Assembly: GCA_002751075.1 (NCBI GenBank)
Contig: NAOQ01000139.1
Span: 83,422-112,846 of the forward strand
Length of the DNA: 29,425 nt
Direction of reading: 5' to 3'
Origin: Ichthyophonus hoferi
Lineage: Eukaryota > Opisthokonta > Ichthyosporea > Ichthyophonida > Ichthyophonidae
Shown: positions 19,281 to 29,425 of the stretch, one piece after another
How positions within the stretch are numbered: the first letter of the stretch is position 1
Layout: every line of letters starts with the position of its first letter
Made by a program: the position numbers and the translations under genes
Notes under the pieces: generated by a model
What the model was told of the DNA's origin: nothing
Database searches by the model: none
The model's input: only the letters and a program-made list of their open reading frames with translations

Positions 19281-19654
19281 GTGGGAGGCAATGTTAAGAA
19301 TAATTTTTTTATCGTTTATAGTAATTAAATAAACAAAAAATAGTATAATAATATATTATAATACACAATAGTGCTTTGGTATGCATAAAACAGTACCAAT
19401 AAAGGACTTATAGATAATTGAAATATCATAAGAATATTAGTAGCAAAACACACCTATATTTGCAGTTGCACCATATAACTTACTCGTGTGAGCCTTACTA
19501 AAATAATTTATTTAAAACACGTTTTCTCTTCCATTTGACCGAATTACACAAATCCACATATACATACCACTTTATACTTATATCTAGTCATCATCCTGTC
19601 CTTCATAGCTCTCTATATACGACACCACACATACCCACCATATTAACGCAAAAC

Positions 19655-20227
19655 ATGCAATCATCCGGACAACCTGGTCTCAATTCGACTCACATTATTA
19701 TAGGAGCCAACACTACTCTACTTCTTGATGGATCCACGGAGGACTATGGTAGATATCATAGGGAGGATAGGAGCATAATTCTCATTCCACAGCGAGACAA
19801 AGGATATATTTGCACTTTTCAAATAATATTCATACACTTACATATACCCCCCCTGGGTTTAATTTATAACTCACCCTTTCTTGTCTCATTCTTTTTTTGT
19901 ATTCTTTTAGATCTTTATCTTTCTATCCCCAGTTCGGGTTTTTCTTTCTTGTAACTGCACATCCCAGTATAACATGCCATTTCTCATCTTTTATGCGCTT
20001 TTTTATTATTATTATTCTTCTTTATTCTTCTTCTATGCAGCTACCTATACCCGTATTTACACTAATAAATACATTAATAAGCCTACCCTTTGTGTATATA
20101 CTTTGGAAAATATATTGTAAGGATTTCGTTAAAGACAGTATGTGTGGGTAAAATATACTGTAGGGGTTTTGTTAAAGACAGTATCTGTGGGTATTATGGA
20201 CAAGTAAATTGTTTAAATAAACAAGCA

Positions 20228-20259
<32 letters not shown>

Positions 20260-23200
20260 CTTATTTATAGTTGCTCAGTTTATCTATACATATGCTTTCC
20301 TTATTGATTTTTTTCTCGCCCTTACAGTTATCCCCAAGGGCCAGTTTGTGACTATTGGTCGACAGTCACACATACCTACGTCCTCTTCTCTAACAGGTTT
20401 GTGTTTATATGTATGTTATGTAATGGGAATCTACAGACCAATCATAATTGATATCTCACGAACAGGTGATTGGCCCGACCAGCTAATTGAACTAGAAGTG
20501 ATAATCTCCTCTATGGCCTCAGTGATTGGTCCATCTCTAGGGGGGGTTCCAACCTGGCGGGGTTCATTTCTGGAAATTTACCTGCAATTGAAAATATCGG
20601 CTGAATACGAACATAGGTTCAAATGACCCAATTCATACACTATATTTCCAATGCTCACTCTCTATATTTCTTTTTTCACATCATTTTTATTACTTGGCCC
20701 TCTCATTTCCAATCGTATAGCATGCCATTTTTTCTTTTATTTTAGTTGGTTTTCTATTGGTTAAACTGCTACCTCTTTGCCTTCCACATTGGTAGATAGG
20801 GATGATATGCCTAATGATTAATATACGTAGTATATACACATGTCATATGGACTTGTTAATTTACCAATCATATTCACCTATATGCATTACCCAAATTTAT
20901 TCTTAAGCACACACACACACCTCAATACCCATATAGTTTGACATCTGGTTACTTTGCTCATCTCATTAAAACTAACTCTTGCAGTTAATAGGGCTATTTT
21001 TTTATATTTGTTTTTATTTCAAATAAGTTTTTAAGGACTATTTATAGGATATTCTAGCCATATAATAGTCTAATAAACAAAGTGTATTATCCTAGGGTGA
21101 TAATTGACAATGATATTGTAATACGATTTAGCTATTAATTAAGTTGTTATCTATTAATTGAGACTAATTAAATCTATCTGTATTCCTTCTCTCTTTCACG
21201 CTTACAGGCAACTATTAAATCATCAGCAAGCCCGACTGTCGAAAGAGTACCTAGAACCAATAGGACATCTGGTAGCTAATGTATTAGGATATTCTTATAT
21301 GGTATGCATTTTTGGCGACCTGCTAATCATATTATATTTAAACTCTAGCTTTACTTTACCCATATGGCGAATATATTTTTCAAGTAATTGGATACTTATT
21401 GGCAATGAGATATACTCTTTCTCGTAGGATTTTAAATTTAACCAATCATACCGTGGTTTCATTTTTATCGCCAATCGAAGTTGCTAATCACTTAATTCCT
21501 ATTGGCTAATCAATTGCGTTAAAATTCAGGATTAGTACACCACCATGCAGTCAAGGGGGACTATATAGGTATTTGTATCTTCATTAAATATCTCTTGAAT
21601 ATGATTGGCCATGATGATTTCTGTTATCACCCAATTAGATGCATTTACTTGTATGCCATATTGTATAGTTTTTCAATTTTGGAATCACTATATATTTGGG
21701 CTTTGCCACCTAATTTACCCTCCTGTAAACGCAACCATTAGCTATTTATCTAACTAACTAACGTATGATGGGGGCATGTTTGATTACCTCAGGAAGGAGT
21801 TCCATTGGATCTAAGTCAGGTGGCCCTAGTACCGTGTGAACTCCTGCAATCACTACAATCCACTATCCCACCATCATCCAATCCATGTGTCTACATGAAG
21901 GTGCCTTTGCCTTCCTCTTCGGATCCACCAATTGTTTCTAGTCTTCGCAATTCTATGTACCAATGGCTGGGTAGGTTTAAACGCTATTATGATTAAGTTT
22001 ATGGTGTGTAATGACATCGTGGAAGTATATCCTAATATACATTTTCCTATATAGTTTTTCTAATCCGCTTATTGGCTCTCTTACTGACATTGATCCTGTC
22101 ACCTCTCTATCCAATAGGAGAGAGTCTACCCGGGAACACGTCATATACCCATATAAGGATAACTGGAATGAACACTACTGTGACTGATTATATGGAGATA
22201 GGGATCTTAGATCAACCAATAAAAATAGGTCATCATACTGGGTGAGTGTTAAAGAGGAGATATGACATGTATTTGTATGTTCGGATTGGGTTATTGTAGA
22301 TGTGTGCTTATCCGTTTAGTGAGCTATGCAAGTATTGGTATATGCATATATATACCTAATATTTAAGGATATGCCTGTTTGGGTAGGGTATAAAAGTGAA
22401 AAGGGGATTTGTGTAAAGGGAAACTTTAGGCAGATATGAGCGGATATTTAATTATGTTATATAGATAAGCTTTTCTGCTATTCGTTTACTGATTTCCCGG
22501 GATGATGATAATTATGTTAGGTAGTAGCGAGCACTCTTATCATACTTTTATACATACGCATGAGCATATTACATGTATCTATTATTCTTTTTAATTCTTT
22601 TACGAAACCCATGGTAATGTATACCAGAATCAAAACGGACTTGTCCATTTTAAGGAGGAATGATGTAGGGTCTATTGGCTACCATATGACTCTAACCGAT
22701 AATGGTGGGTAAATTAAACGGATCTCACTCAATTTTTTATAATATATTTCAACTTTAAATGTAATATTATAAAAGCCATATACTCCTAATTTGAAATTTT
22801 AATACTTGTTTCATACTGGTTTTTACTTATTATGTTATCCCCATATTTCTCATTCTATGATGAGGTAATTGCTGTTAGAGTAACCTTAGACTCTTACTAG
22901 AGGTGATTAACTATACGTATAATACCTACTATCATATGTGACTTTATTATGTTTTTGTGCTATTATTAAACCCTTTTTTAAGGTTAGAGAATATGGTTAC
23001 TTGTGTTTATGTACATTTATATTTATATATTTTAGATATATTGGTAGATAGAAGTATAAAAATACATACAGAGATATAGATATATATATGCGCCTAAAAT
23101 CTATATATTATGTCTTTGTCTATGTACTCGTTGATTCTATGGAATAGACTGGTTCCTAGTATTTTATCTTTTATTCTTATTCGTTATCTCAATCCAATCA

Positions 23201-26134
23201 TTAATTACTATCATTGTTAGGGTGGACAGAAGAAACTGTACCATTGGCTACCTTGAGTACTGTGGCACTTAAGCGGCACGTGGCTCAGACAGGATTTCAT
23301 AGGTTACTTGTCACAACAGCGGAACTTTCCTTTTCTAATGGTAATAAACACGTGATATAGTTTATATTTGTATAGATATCTATAGACACACACATACACA
23401 TACACATACACACACATATATATATATATATCACTCCATACTTTCTATTATGAAATTCAACCGGTATTGTGTGTTCTTATCTATAGCATCTTTCCCATTA
23501 CTTACACACACTGTAAATATCCTATATATACTCCAACCAATGACTAAAACCATTTTTATAACTATTGGCTCAGCACACTATTATTAACTCGCATTGGCCC
23601 ATTTAGATTTACAGGATGTGAAAGATTGCCGTATTGCACTGATGGAATTCCTACCTTCTACCCTGTATATTGACCTTAATGAGGTAAAAACCAGAGGGTA
23701 TGTTTTTCCTTTTCGCCTTCTCTCTCTCTCTCTATCTCCTTATCTATATATACTCTATATCCAAGGTTATGCTCTAAGTTGAAAGTTTGGTCTTTATATG
23801 TAGGACTTTTGGGGGAGATATAATAATTGGCTAGCTGTCATGTATTATTCTACCCTATACTTACTTACTCCATAGCAACCGTAGACATTAGTATACAGTA
23901 GGTATCCAACTGAAGGAGCTGAAACTACACAACACAAGATGTTGTGTAACTAGAGATGAATGATAGGGGAGGAGAGGTATCCAATCAGCCGCTAGAAGGA
24001 GGGGAAATTGCATTGGTCCAGGGGGGCATGCGCTGGCTGTTATCTCATTGGGATTATTTATGTTTGTTTTAATGCGTGGTTGCTATCCTGTATGATCTTT
24101 GCCTTTACCTCAATTACAGTCATACCCAAGAGTATGTCTAGTGAATATGGCTTTGTAATTTAGCTATATGTAGTTAAAGGTCATGACACACAAATCTTAT
24201 CGGTCAATGTTATCCAATCGGATGCAGCTATCCGCAGATTACGGCCTACCGAGATATTGATGTTGAACTACCATCTTTTCTTTCTACCCAACACCCTGTG
24301 ATTATTTACTCCGATTGGTCCATTCTAATGTAAGGTTCTGAGCTATAATTGGTAAATTAAAAACTGAATGAAACAACAACCAATAAGATATTAAAGAAGA
24401 CATAATTGGCTCTTGAGCCCTAAACGATTGTTTCCATTGAGTCTAAATTAACCAATAGCTCAATTATCGATACTTGCAAAGCATCTAATTGACTTTCAAT
24501 TCTTAATGTAGAAACTCTTTTTTAAATTAATTGGATTAGTAACTCTTTACCTCTCAGTTATTAACCAATGAAAAGAATGATTGCTAACAAAGATTCCAAT
24601 CAAACTAAGTAACTACGAAAGAGTATTTCTCTATTTTATAATAAGGAAAGATAGTAATAATAATAATGGTAAGTAACAATCTATCTAATTGAAGTGAGCT
24701 TTGGTTCTATCAAATCATATACGCTAATGGGAGTATTACTAGCAGTTATGGTAACATATAGATAGTCTATTGAGCACTCTTTTTTCTGTTTTTAATTTAA
24801 TCCTACCACTGACTAGACATTATAACAGGCAAGCAGATAGTCAATCCCAGTCAAAATTTGTCTTTAACGTGTCCATTCCTTTACACCTACGTTATCAAGC
24901 CCCATCTCTATCCTCCTCCTATCGTAACGCTTCCTTGGATCATCCTGCTGTATTCTACCAATGTCGTGGTTAGTAACCATATTACTATTGGATAAAAGTT
25001 ATCGAGTAATTAATATAATACCAATTATAACACAGTATCGGTTTTTAGTATGTCTCTACTATCTTTTATATATATTGTTATATTTTAGTGCATCAATCAT
25101 TTCCCTTACTTGTCTTACTCTCTTATACCATTACAATTACTTTTAAAATTTCGTACACAGTCATACATACACATGTACGCCTTCACGTCATTACGAGATC
25201 ATTCTATGCCCATCATAATCACATAACAGATTAGTTAGACTTAGCCTCATGTATTCCAGCTACCACATATATTATACCTTCTTATTTCTCTTTATTTACT
25301 ATTATTATATTTTTTTATTTCCTTTTATTCTACTTTTCTCTTATCTCTTAACCTTCTCTTCACAAATACACCTCCATTATTAGCCAACTTTATGTAGTTT
25401 CAACAAAGTCTCTTTGTTTACATATGATATTATTATTTATAACCTAACCTCCTAACATGGCATAGATCGATTGGGGCAGCCTATTAGTGACCGCGATATC
25501 GCAACAGGATGGTACCGGCCAGTCAATGGTTTGAACCCTTTCTAGTACATGATTGATCTTACTGGCACTTTCCCTATCCTCCTCTTTCTATAGCATGCAT
25601 GCGTGACTCTTTTTTTATAAAGATATATTTAACATACCAATCGATTTGAGAGCATCCAGATCTACGTTCATTGTATGTATTATATTATTCAACCATCCTC
25701 CTTATGATTCATATCCTATCACATAGGTTCTATGAATACCTCTGATTGGTTAGTGCCTGTCAGCCTAGAATGTATGATTGGCTGTGAGATTGTGATGCAG
25801 ATGCCTATTGGTCAGGTTAGTACTCTGTTTTCCTCTCTGTTTTCCATCCCATCTTTTCTCAATGACTCTTTCTATTTATACCTTTTATATATAGTAATAT
25901 CAGCTTTCTTTTACCTCTACCTTCTTTTTTATCTAAAACTTTTTTCTTTTTCTTTTTCATTCATTCATTCTACTGGATAATTTAACTAATTGATCTAAAA
26001 CATAAACACAGATTAACCACACACCTCTTGTTGCCATGGGAACCATATTGGTGACATATATAGCTTGTGCTTATTTGGTCTGGGTGGTCTATAAAAGTAG
26101 TGCAACAGCCCAAGAAAAAATAAAAGCAGAATAA
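19655..26134 (+). CDS. PIGX: PIG-X/Pbn1-like subunit of GPI mannosyltransferase I, 14 exons, 504 residues
   Basis: PIG-X (yeast Pbn1) stabilises PIG-M (Gpi14), which adds the first mannose to the GPI anchor precursor in the ER lumen. Exons: 19655-19748, 20328-20396, 20466-20616, 21208-21301, 21793-21970, 22118-22241, 22628-22704, 23221-23340, 23607-23697, 24228-24329, 24829-24968, 25466-25528, 25727-25815, 26012-26134. Every phase matches. The family signature is in the second half: GFHRLLV (about 287-293), LPSTLYIDLNEV, DIDVELPSFLS, then FNVSIPLHLRYQ (about 379-390), LVPVSLEC, and one membrane helix near residues 470-491 followed by a short lysine-containing tail, as in a type I ER protein. 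Residues 1-280 precede the PIG-X core of animals and may match the N-terminal domain of yeast Pbn1. No clear signal peptide follows the ATG, as I recall for Pbn1. Exons 1 and 12 are the least certain; the 23697 donor could alternatively be at GAG|GTAAAA. Confidence 0.85.
20107..20192 (+). repeat. 43-bp tandem duplication in PIGX intron 1
   Basis: Units at 20107-20149 and 20150-20192 are directly adjacent, equal in length and differ at 5 of 43 positions by hand count. Both contain GTTAAAGACAGTAT and end GTGGGT. A CATA microsatellite follows at about 20225-20258. Confidence 0.85.
20225..20258 (+). repeat. (ATAC)n microsatellite
   Basis: About eight uninterrupted tetranucleotide units in the first PIGX intron. 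A shorter array of the same unit lies at about 29108-29131. Confidence 0.9.
23385..23432 (+). repeat. AC/AT-rich microsatellite in PIGX intron 8
   Basis: A run of ACACAC and ATACAC units passes into a pure AT run. Confidence 0.85.
23927..23947. repeat. Perfect 8-bp inverted repeat in PIGX intron 9
   Basis: ACACAACA and TGTTGTGT flank a 5-base loop (CAAGA). It lies in the intron between 23697 and 24228, so it would be in the pre-mRNA only. Confidence 0.7.
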
Positions 26135-26706
26135 ACTTAATGGATTTATTTTATATTCTGCGTGTATAATGATCAAAGATATTTAAGGCAATAGTTAATG
26201 TAATTAATAAATTTATTCAGTATATATGTGATAATATACAAATACGTCTATGTATATGCATGCCCATGTATGTTCATATTGGCTTTTATATTACAGCCTT
26301 ATTATTGGCTCGGTAAAATACACATAGGCGTGCATTTATATATCCACATGTTACTGTAATTTAATACTGTAATTTAATAACTAATGTACCTATTAGCTTG
26401 TCTTGTGTGGATAAACAGATATTACGATCGGTGTCATATCATACTTTTTAAGTTAGACCCAACACATAGATATATATTGTCCAATGCGGCAGCAGTAAGC
26501 TACCTTAATACACAACATGATGTGAAATAATTCACACCAACTATGACTATTTATAAAGTACTTCAGGCTTTAATACGACTCAATTATAAGCTTCCGTGCT
26601 GTACCATTTTTGGACAATTAACGCCTGACAGTGAAAATAATGCTAATATGTCAATCAAAAGATGTTATCAACCTATTTCCCTCTCTATGGTAACCTGTTG
26701 ACCTGT
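26135..26706. other. Convergent intergenic region between PIGX and glycogenin
   Basis: The two stop codons face each other across 572 bases. It should hold both 3' UTRs. AATAAA at 26206-26211 serves PIGX; on the minus strand an ATTAAA variant near 26569-26574 could serve glycogenin. I see no coding content. Confidence 0.6.
26206..26211 (+). terminator. PIGX polyadenylation signal
   Basis: AATAAA 72 bases after the PIGX stop codon, a typical spacing for a short 3' UTR. Confidence 0.5.
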
Positions 26707-28506
26707 TTATGGTTTCATTTGATCGACTTCAAAATGTACATGATGGTTCTTGGTATGGTGCTGACGGCGGGGCGATGGCTGTTTTGATTGGTCTGAAGTA
26801 TAAGTAGAAAAGGGTCTATATTTCCTTACCACGGCCTCAGCTCCCCACTGATTTTCGTTCAATAACATATGAGCTACTTGCTCTCCCTCTCCCGGACCCA
26901 TTGAAGGCATACGTGGGGGGTGGCCTTGTACTAGACAGACCTGGTCATTAAGCAACATCTGGGGACAATCTGGATTCTCATAGATGGTAGTCCAACCACC
27001 AATCATATAGTCTAGATGGGCCTCGATCTCATTCATGCTAAGGTGACCTGTACCTGTTGTACTCAGTGGGCAGTGGCCGCTGCCTGGGCACACCTTACCG
27101 AGATTAAATATAGAGAGGTCCTATGTGTGGTAGTAGGGGAAGAGGGAGGGAAAGGAGGGGGCTAGATAAGTTTGTATATGAGGAAATAAGATAATATGAG
27201 CTAACGACAGATAAGATAGTAAAGATTAATGAATATCTAGTATGGATTGTGTTCCTGCTCTACAGATGACTCTCAGACAGACTGTAGCGTTATAAGATGT
27301 TTTGTCAACAAACAATAAATGCATGTCTTTGCTTAGAAAATAGTAAATAGGTACAATTCTCTTATTATGTTGGATTTACTGGATGCATTACTATGATTGA
27401 ACATATAGTACATATATGGAAGCATGAAAGACTTCGTGATTGAATAACTAAAAGGTAATAAGCGTGTAAATGAGATTGCCGTAGGGTTAGTTATTAAAGT
27501 AAGTGATATAAAGACGATGGCCATGTTAGCATCATCAGCCTGCATACATTATTGGGTAGATGTCTGCGCACTACATTCCACCAATGTCTAACGTCCTCAG
27601 ATGCACGAGTACACTCCCCTCCTCTTCCATCTTGATGACAATCCCAAGGTTTAATTGGACCAATAAAGTGAACCAATCGGGTTAAATGCCCGTATTTGTT
27701 GTAAGCTGGGGCATAAAAGTATGTAGCATTGGTGTTAAGGTTATATATAAAGGGGAGGTGACGTTTAATGTCGCCGGTGGCCCAGTCACTAAAGAACATG
27801 TTCAGCAGTCCCTGGTCCCCCCCTGGTAGGTTTGTATGTTTGTGTGTCCAATGTAAGTAGGTACCTTGGTTAGTTAATGTTGTATGAGCAATGACTATAA
27901 CCATAACCATAACCATAACCATAACCATAACCATAACTATAACTATAACCTATAAACATCATAGACATCCGTCAATCACAACCTTAATATAATATGTACG
28001 TCACCATATCTCACAGAAAGTATAATAATGACAGCATAGGGCACTTGTGATAAGCCGGATAATATAAATCAACACCCATTTAAATGCCAAATAAAACCCC
28101 AAATAAAACCCTAAATAAAACCCTAAATAAAAACCAAAATAAAACTAGGTTGAAGTTATACAATTTACCATCAAAGCTTCCCTGAGTCTCTGCAAGCGTA
28201 ACTAAGTTATGAAAGGTATCTAAAGAAGGGCGGAACACAAACACCCCTGAGTTAAAACAATCCGGCCAGCCTACATCTGGGGCAGCGGAAAATTCTTCCC
28301 TATCAAAGAGATCATCAATATTCCGTAGGCACAGGGTATCTGCATCCAGGAATACGGCCTTGTGGTATTGTGTGAGGGTCCAGCAGGCTAATTTGGTAAA
28401 AGTAGGGCCAAGTTCAGGGCGGCCCAGTAGAGTCAGATGTTCTTGGTCGTAGCTGTTAAGCTCTTGCACTACCTCCACTTCGTCAAAGACAGATAGAAGA
28501 AGATTT
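26707..28506 (-). CDS. GYG1: Glycogenin glucosyltransferase, 5' exon(s) outside window
   Basis: Glycogenin glucosylates itself from UDP-glucose on a tyrosine to prime glycogen synthesis in the cytosol. Exons on the minus strand are 28506-28169, 27822-27548 and 27120-26707, phase-consistent, 342 complete codons to the stop. The GT8 fold is clear: [21 protein letters not shown] with the DxD metal-binding motif, [45 protein letters not shown] and [11 protein letters not shown]. The segment TYFYAPAY matches the region of the autoglucosylated tyrosine (Tyr195 of the rabbit enzyme). The first roughly 45-50 residues (start and UDP-binding strand) must lie beyond 29425, since the 28506 acceptor needs a preceding exon ending in phase 2. 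The last exon is a low-similarity tail of about 138 codons. It has [10 protein letters not shown], which may be a diverged form of the usual C-terminal glycogen-synthase-binding DYMG motif, and then a His/Arg-rich end. Confidence 0.93.
27895..27948. repeat. (CCATAA)n hexamer array in glycogenin intron
   Basis: Six perfect CCATAA units are flanked by CTATAA variants, one before and two after. On the minus strand this reads TTATGG and creates an apparent (Met-Val)n frame joined to the glycogenin exon, which is not coding because the acceptor lies at 27823-27824. Confidence 0.9.
28089..28136. repeat. 12-bp tandem array in glycogenin intron
   Basis: Four adjacent 12-bp units of the form AAATAAAACCCT, the last slightly changed. 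The array lies just inside the donor side of the same intron as the CCATAA array. Confidence 0.85.
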
Positions 28507-29379
28507 CTAGGGCGATATAGATAGGAGGAGTTGCAAAAAGACTAAATATGATATTTCTATAGCCATTTATAAGTTCTTCTTTTGTCATAAAGGTGTTTTA
28601 AACCAGTAATTGTGGGCCATTATAAATAGTTCGAGTATATATTTATGAAAACTACCTGATATATTGGCTGAATATATATTTAGTCAGGTGTTATATTTTA
28701 AACGTCGTTGAATATTGAATATTATAATCTAAACCGAGTACACTATTAATTACTATATTTTAAAGATGGCCGATCACTGAATATTATAATGTAAAATCCA
28801 TATATTATTGGAAATTATGTTTAAAATATTACTTCATAACTATGGGTTTCAATGTTCTCATGTTTTTTCCGAGGCTAAAGTAATTGATTTTAATTATCTA
28901 ATAGATGTTAAGATTACCAGTTAATTACAAATATAGAAATTATGTTAGATATACACGCGATAAAACATAAACAGAAACATAAATTTAACTATATAATAAC
29001 TGGCTAACAAAAAGAGTCATATGTTAATCTTCAAGGCTTAAGATAGAGAGATAAAATAAGTATGTGGTTTAACACAAATAGATACTTACAAAGATCTCAA
29101 ATCTTAAAATATACATACATACATACATACATGCATGCATATTTATAAATATAGAAAAGCAAATGGCTATACATAGGAATGATAACACCATCGCATTTTG
29201 GACAGCCATTAACCTACATGCAAACCTACTAAATAATAGACCATAAATAAATACAAATTATAAGCATTTAGTAGAATAGATTAAGTTCATAAAACGCAAA
29301 AATAACATAATATACATAATTAAAAACAATTAAAAACTTTATACCATTCTTGCTATATTTTTTATCTATTACTTGCTCT

Positions 29380-29419
<40 letters not shown>

Positions 29420-29425
29420 TTTTTT
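28507..29425. other. Glycogenin upstream intron (to window edge)
   Basis: No coding-like sequence is visible on either strand, and no exon encoding the glycogenin N-terminus was found. It contains an ATAC repeat at about 29108-29131 and a long TA repeat near 29380-29416. It is read as the intron before the first visible glycogenin exon. Confidence 0.55.

Larger units (their letters stand above)
16481..19654. other. Kinase-PIGX intergenic region
   Basis: About 3.2 kb without an intact gene I can support. It holds a pyrimidine-rich kinase 3' region, a tRNA-like patch near 17547-17603, and coding-like but interrupted stretches between about 17820 and 19280 described separately. The remainder is AT-rich. 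Confidence 0.6.

Noticed and set aside
23881-23950. Possible extra PIGX exon (RYPTEGAETTQHK) containing the 8-bp inverted repeat
   Set aside because: Exon 9 joins exon 10 at 24228 in phase and matches the PIG-X pattern without it; no good donor follows.
26571-26582. TAATACGACTCA, identical to the first 12 bases of the phage T7 promoter
   Set aside because: The match stops there and the essential following bases differ (AATTATAAG instead of CTATAGGG). No vector sequence surrounds it. Coincidence.
27823-27934. (Met-Val)n extension of the glycogenin middle exon
   Set aside because: It is the translation of the CCATAA array. The CCAG acceptor at 27823-27826 and phase put the exon start at 27822, and glycogenin homology starts there.

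Overview
The window looks like nuclear DNA of an AT-rich, intron-rich eukaryote. Protein-coding exons of about 60-400 nt alternate with GT-AG introns, mostly 150-700 nt. The gene set (near-vertebrate-like p97/VCP, glycogenin, a PIG-X/Pbn1 family protein) fits an animal or close animal relative, perhaps an early-branching one such as a sponge. That placement is inference: the sequence carries no taxonomic marker I can read with certainty. I found no bacterial operon, CRISPR array, intact mobile element or convincing RNA gene.

Layout, left to right. (1) 1-3794, minus strand: a multi-exon F-box gene whose 3' end runs off the left edge. Its middle resembles, from memory, the plant At4g00755-type F-box proteins. 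(2) 3795-5269: divergent intergenic region with a TATA-like element before the next gene. (3) 5270-11026, plus: a complete 9-exon VCP/p97/CDC48 gene encoding 802 residues. (4) 11027-13958: 3' UTR and AT-rich intergenic DNA. (5) 13959-16480, plus: a complete 7-exon, 300-residue protein kinase of unassigned family. (6) 16481-19654: gap with a decayed tRNA-like patch and remnants of coding-like sequence. (7) 19655-26134, plus: a 14-exon gene for a 504-residue PIG-X/Pbn1-type subunit of GPI mannosyltransferase I, with a long N-terminal part as in yeast Pbn1. (8) 26707-28506, minus, then intron to the right edge: glycogenin, with its first exon(s) beyond the window.

All exon models were built by hand by matching splice sites, reading phase and family similarity. 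In every multi-exon gene the phases add up across all junctions, which is the main support for each chain. Functionally this is not a cluster. The divergent F-box and p97 genes both belong to ubiquitin pathways and may share a promoter region. PIG-X and glycogenin are unrelated glycosylation genes placed tail to tail. The most unusual genome-scale signal is the density of ATTGG/CCAAT pentamers in the F-box and PIG-X loci, about one per 100 bp by hand count.
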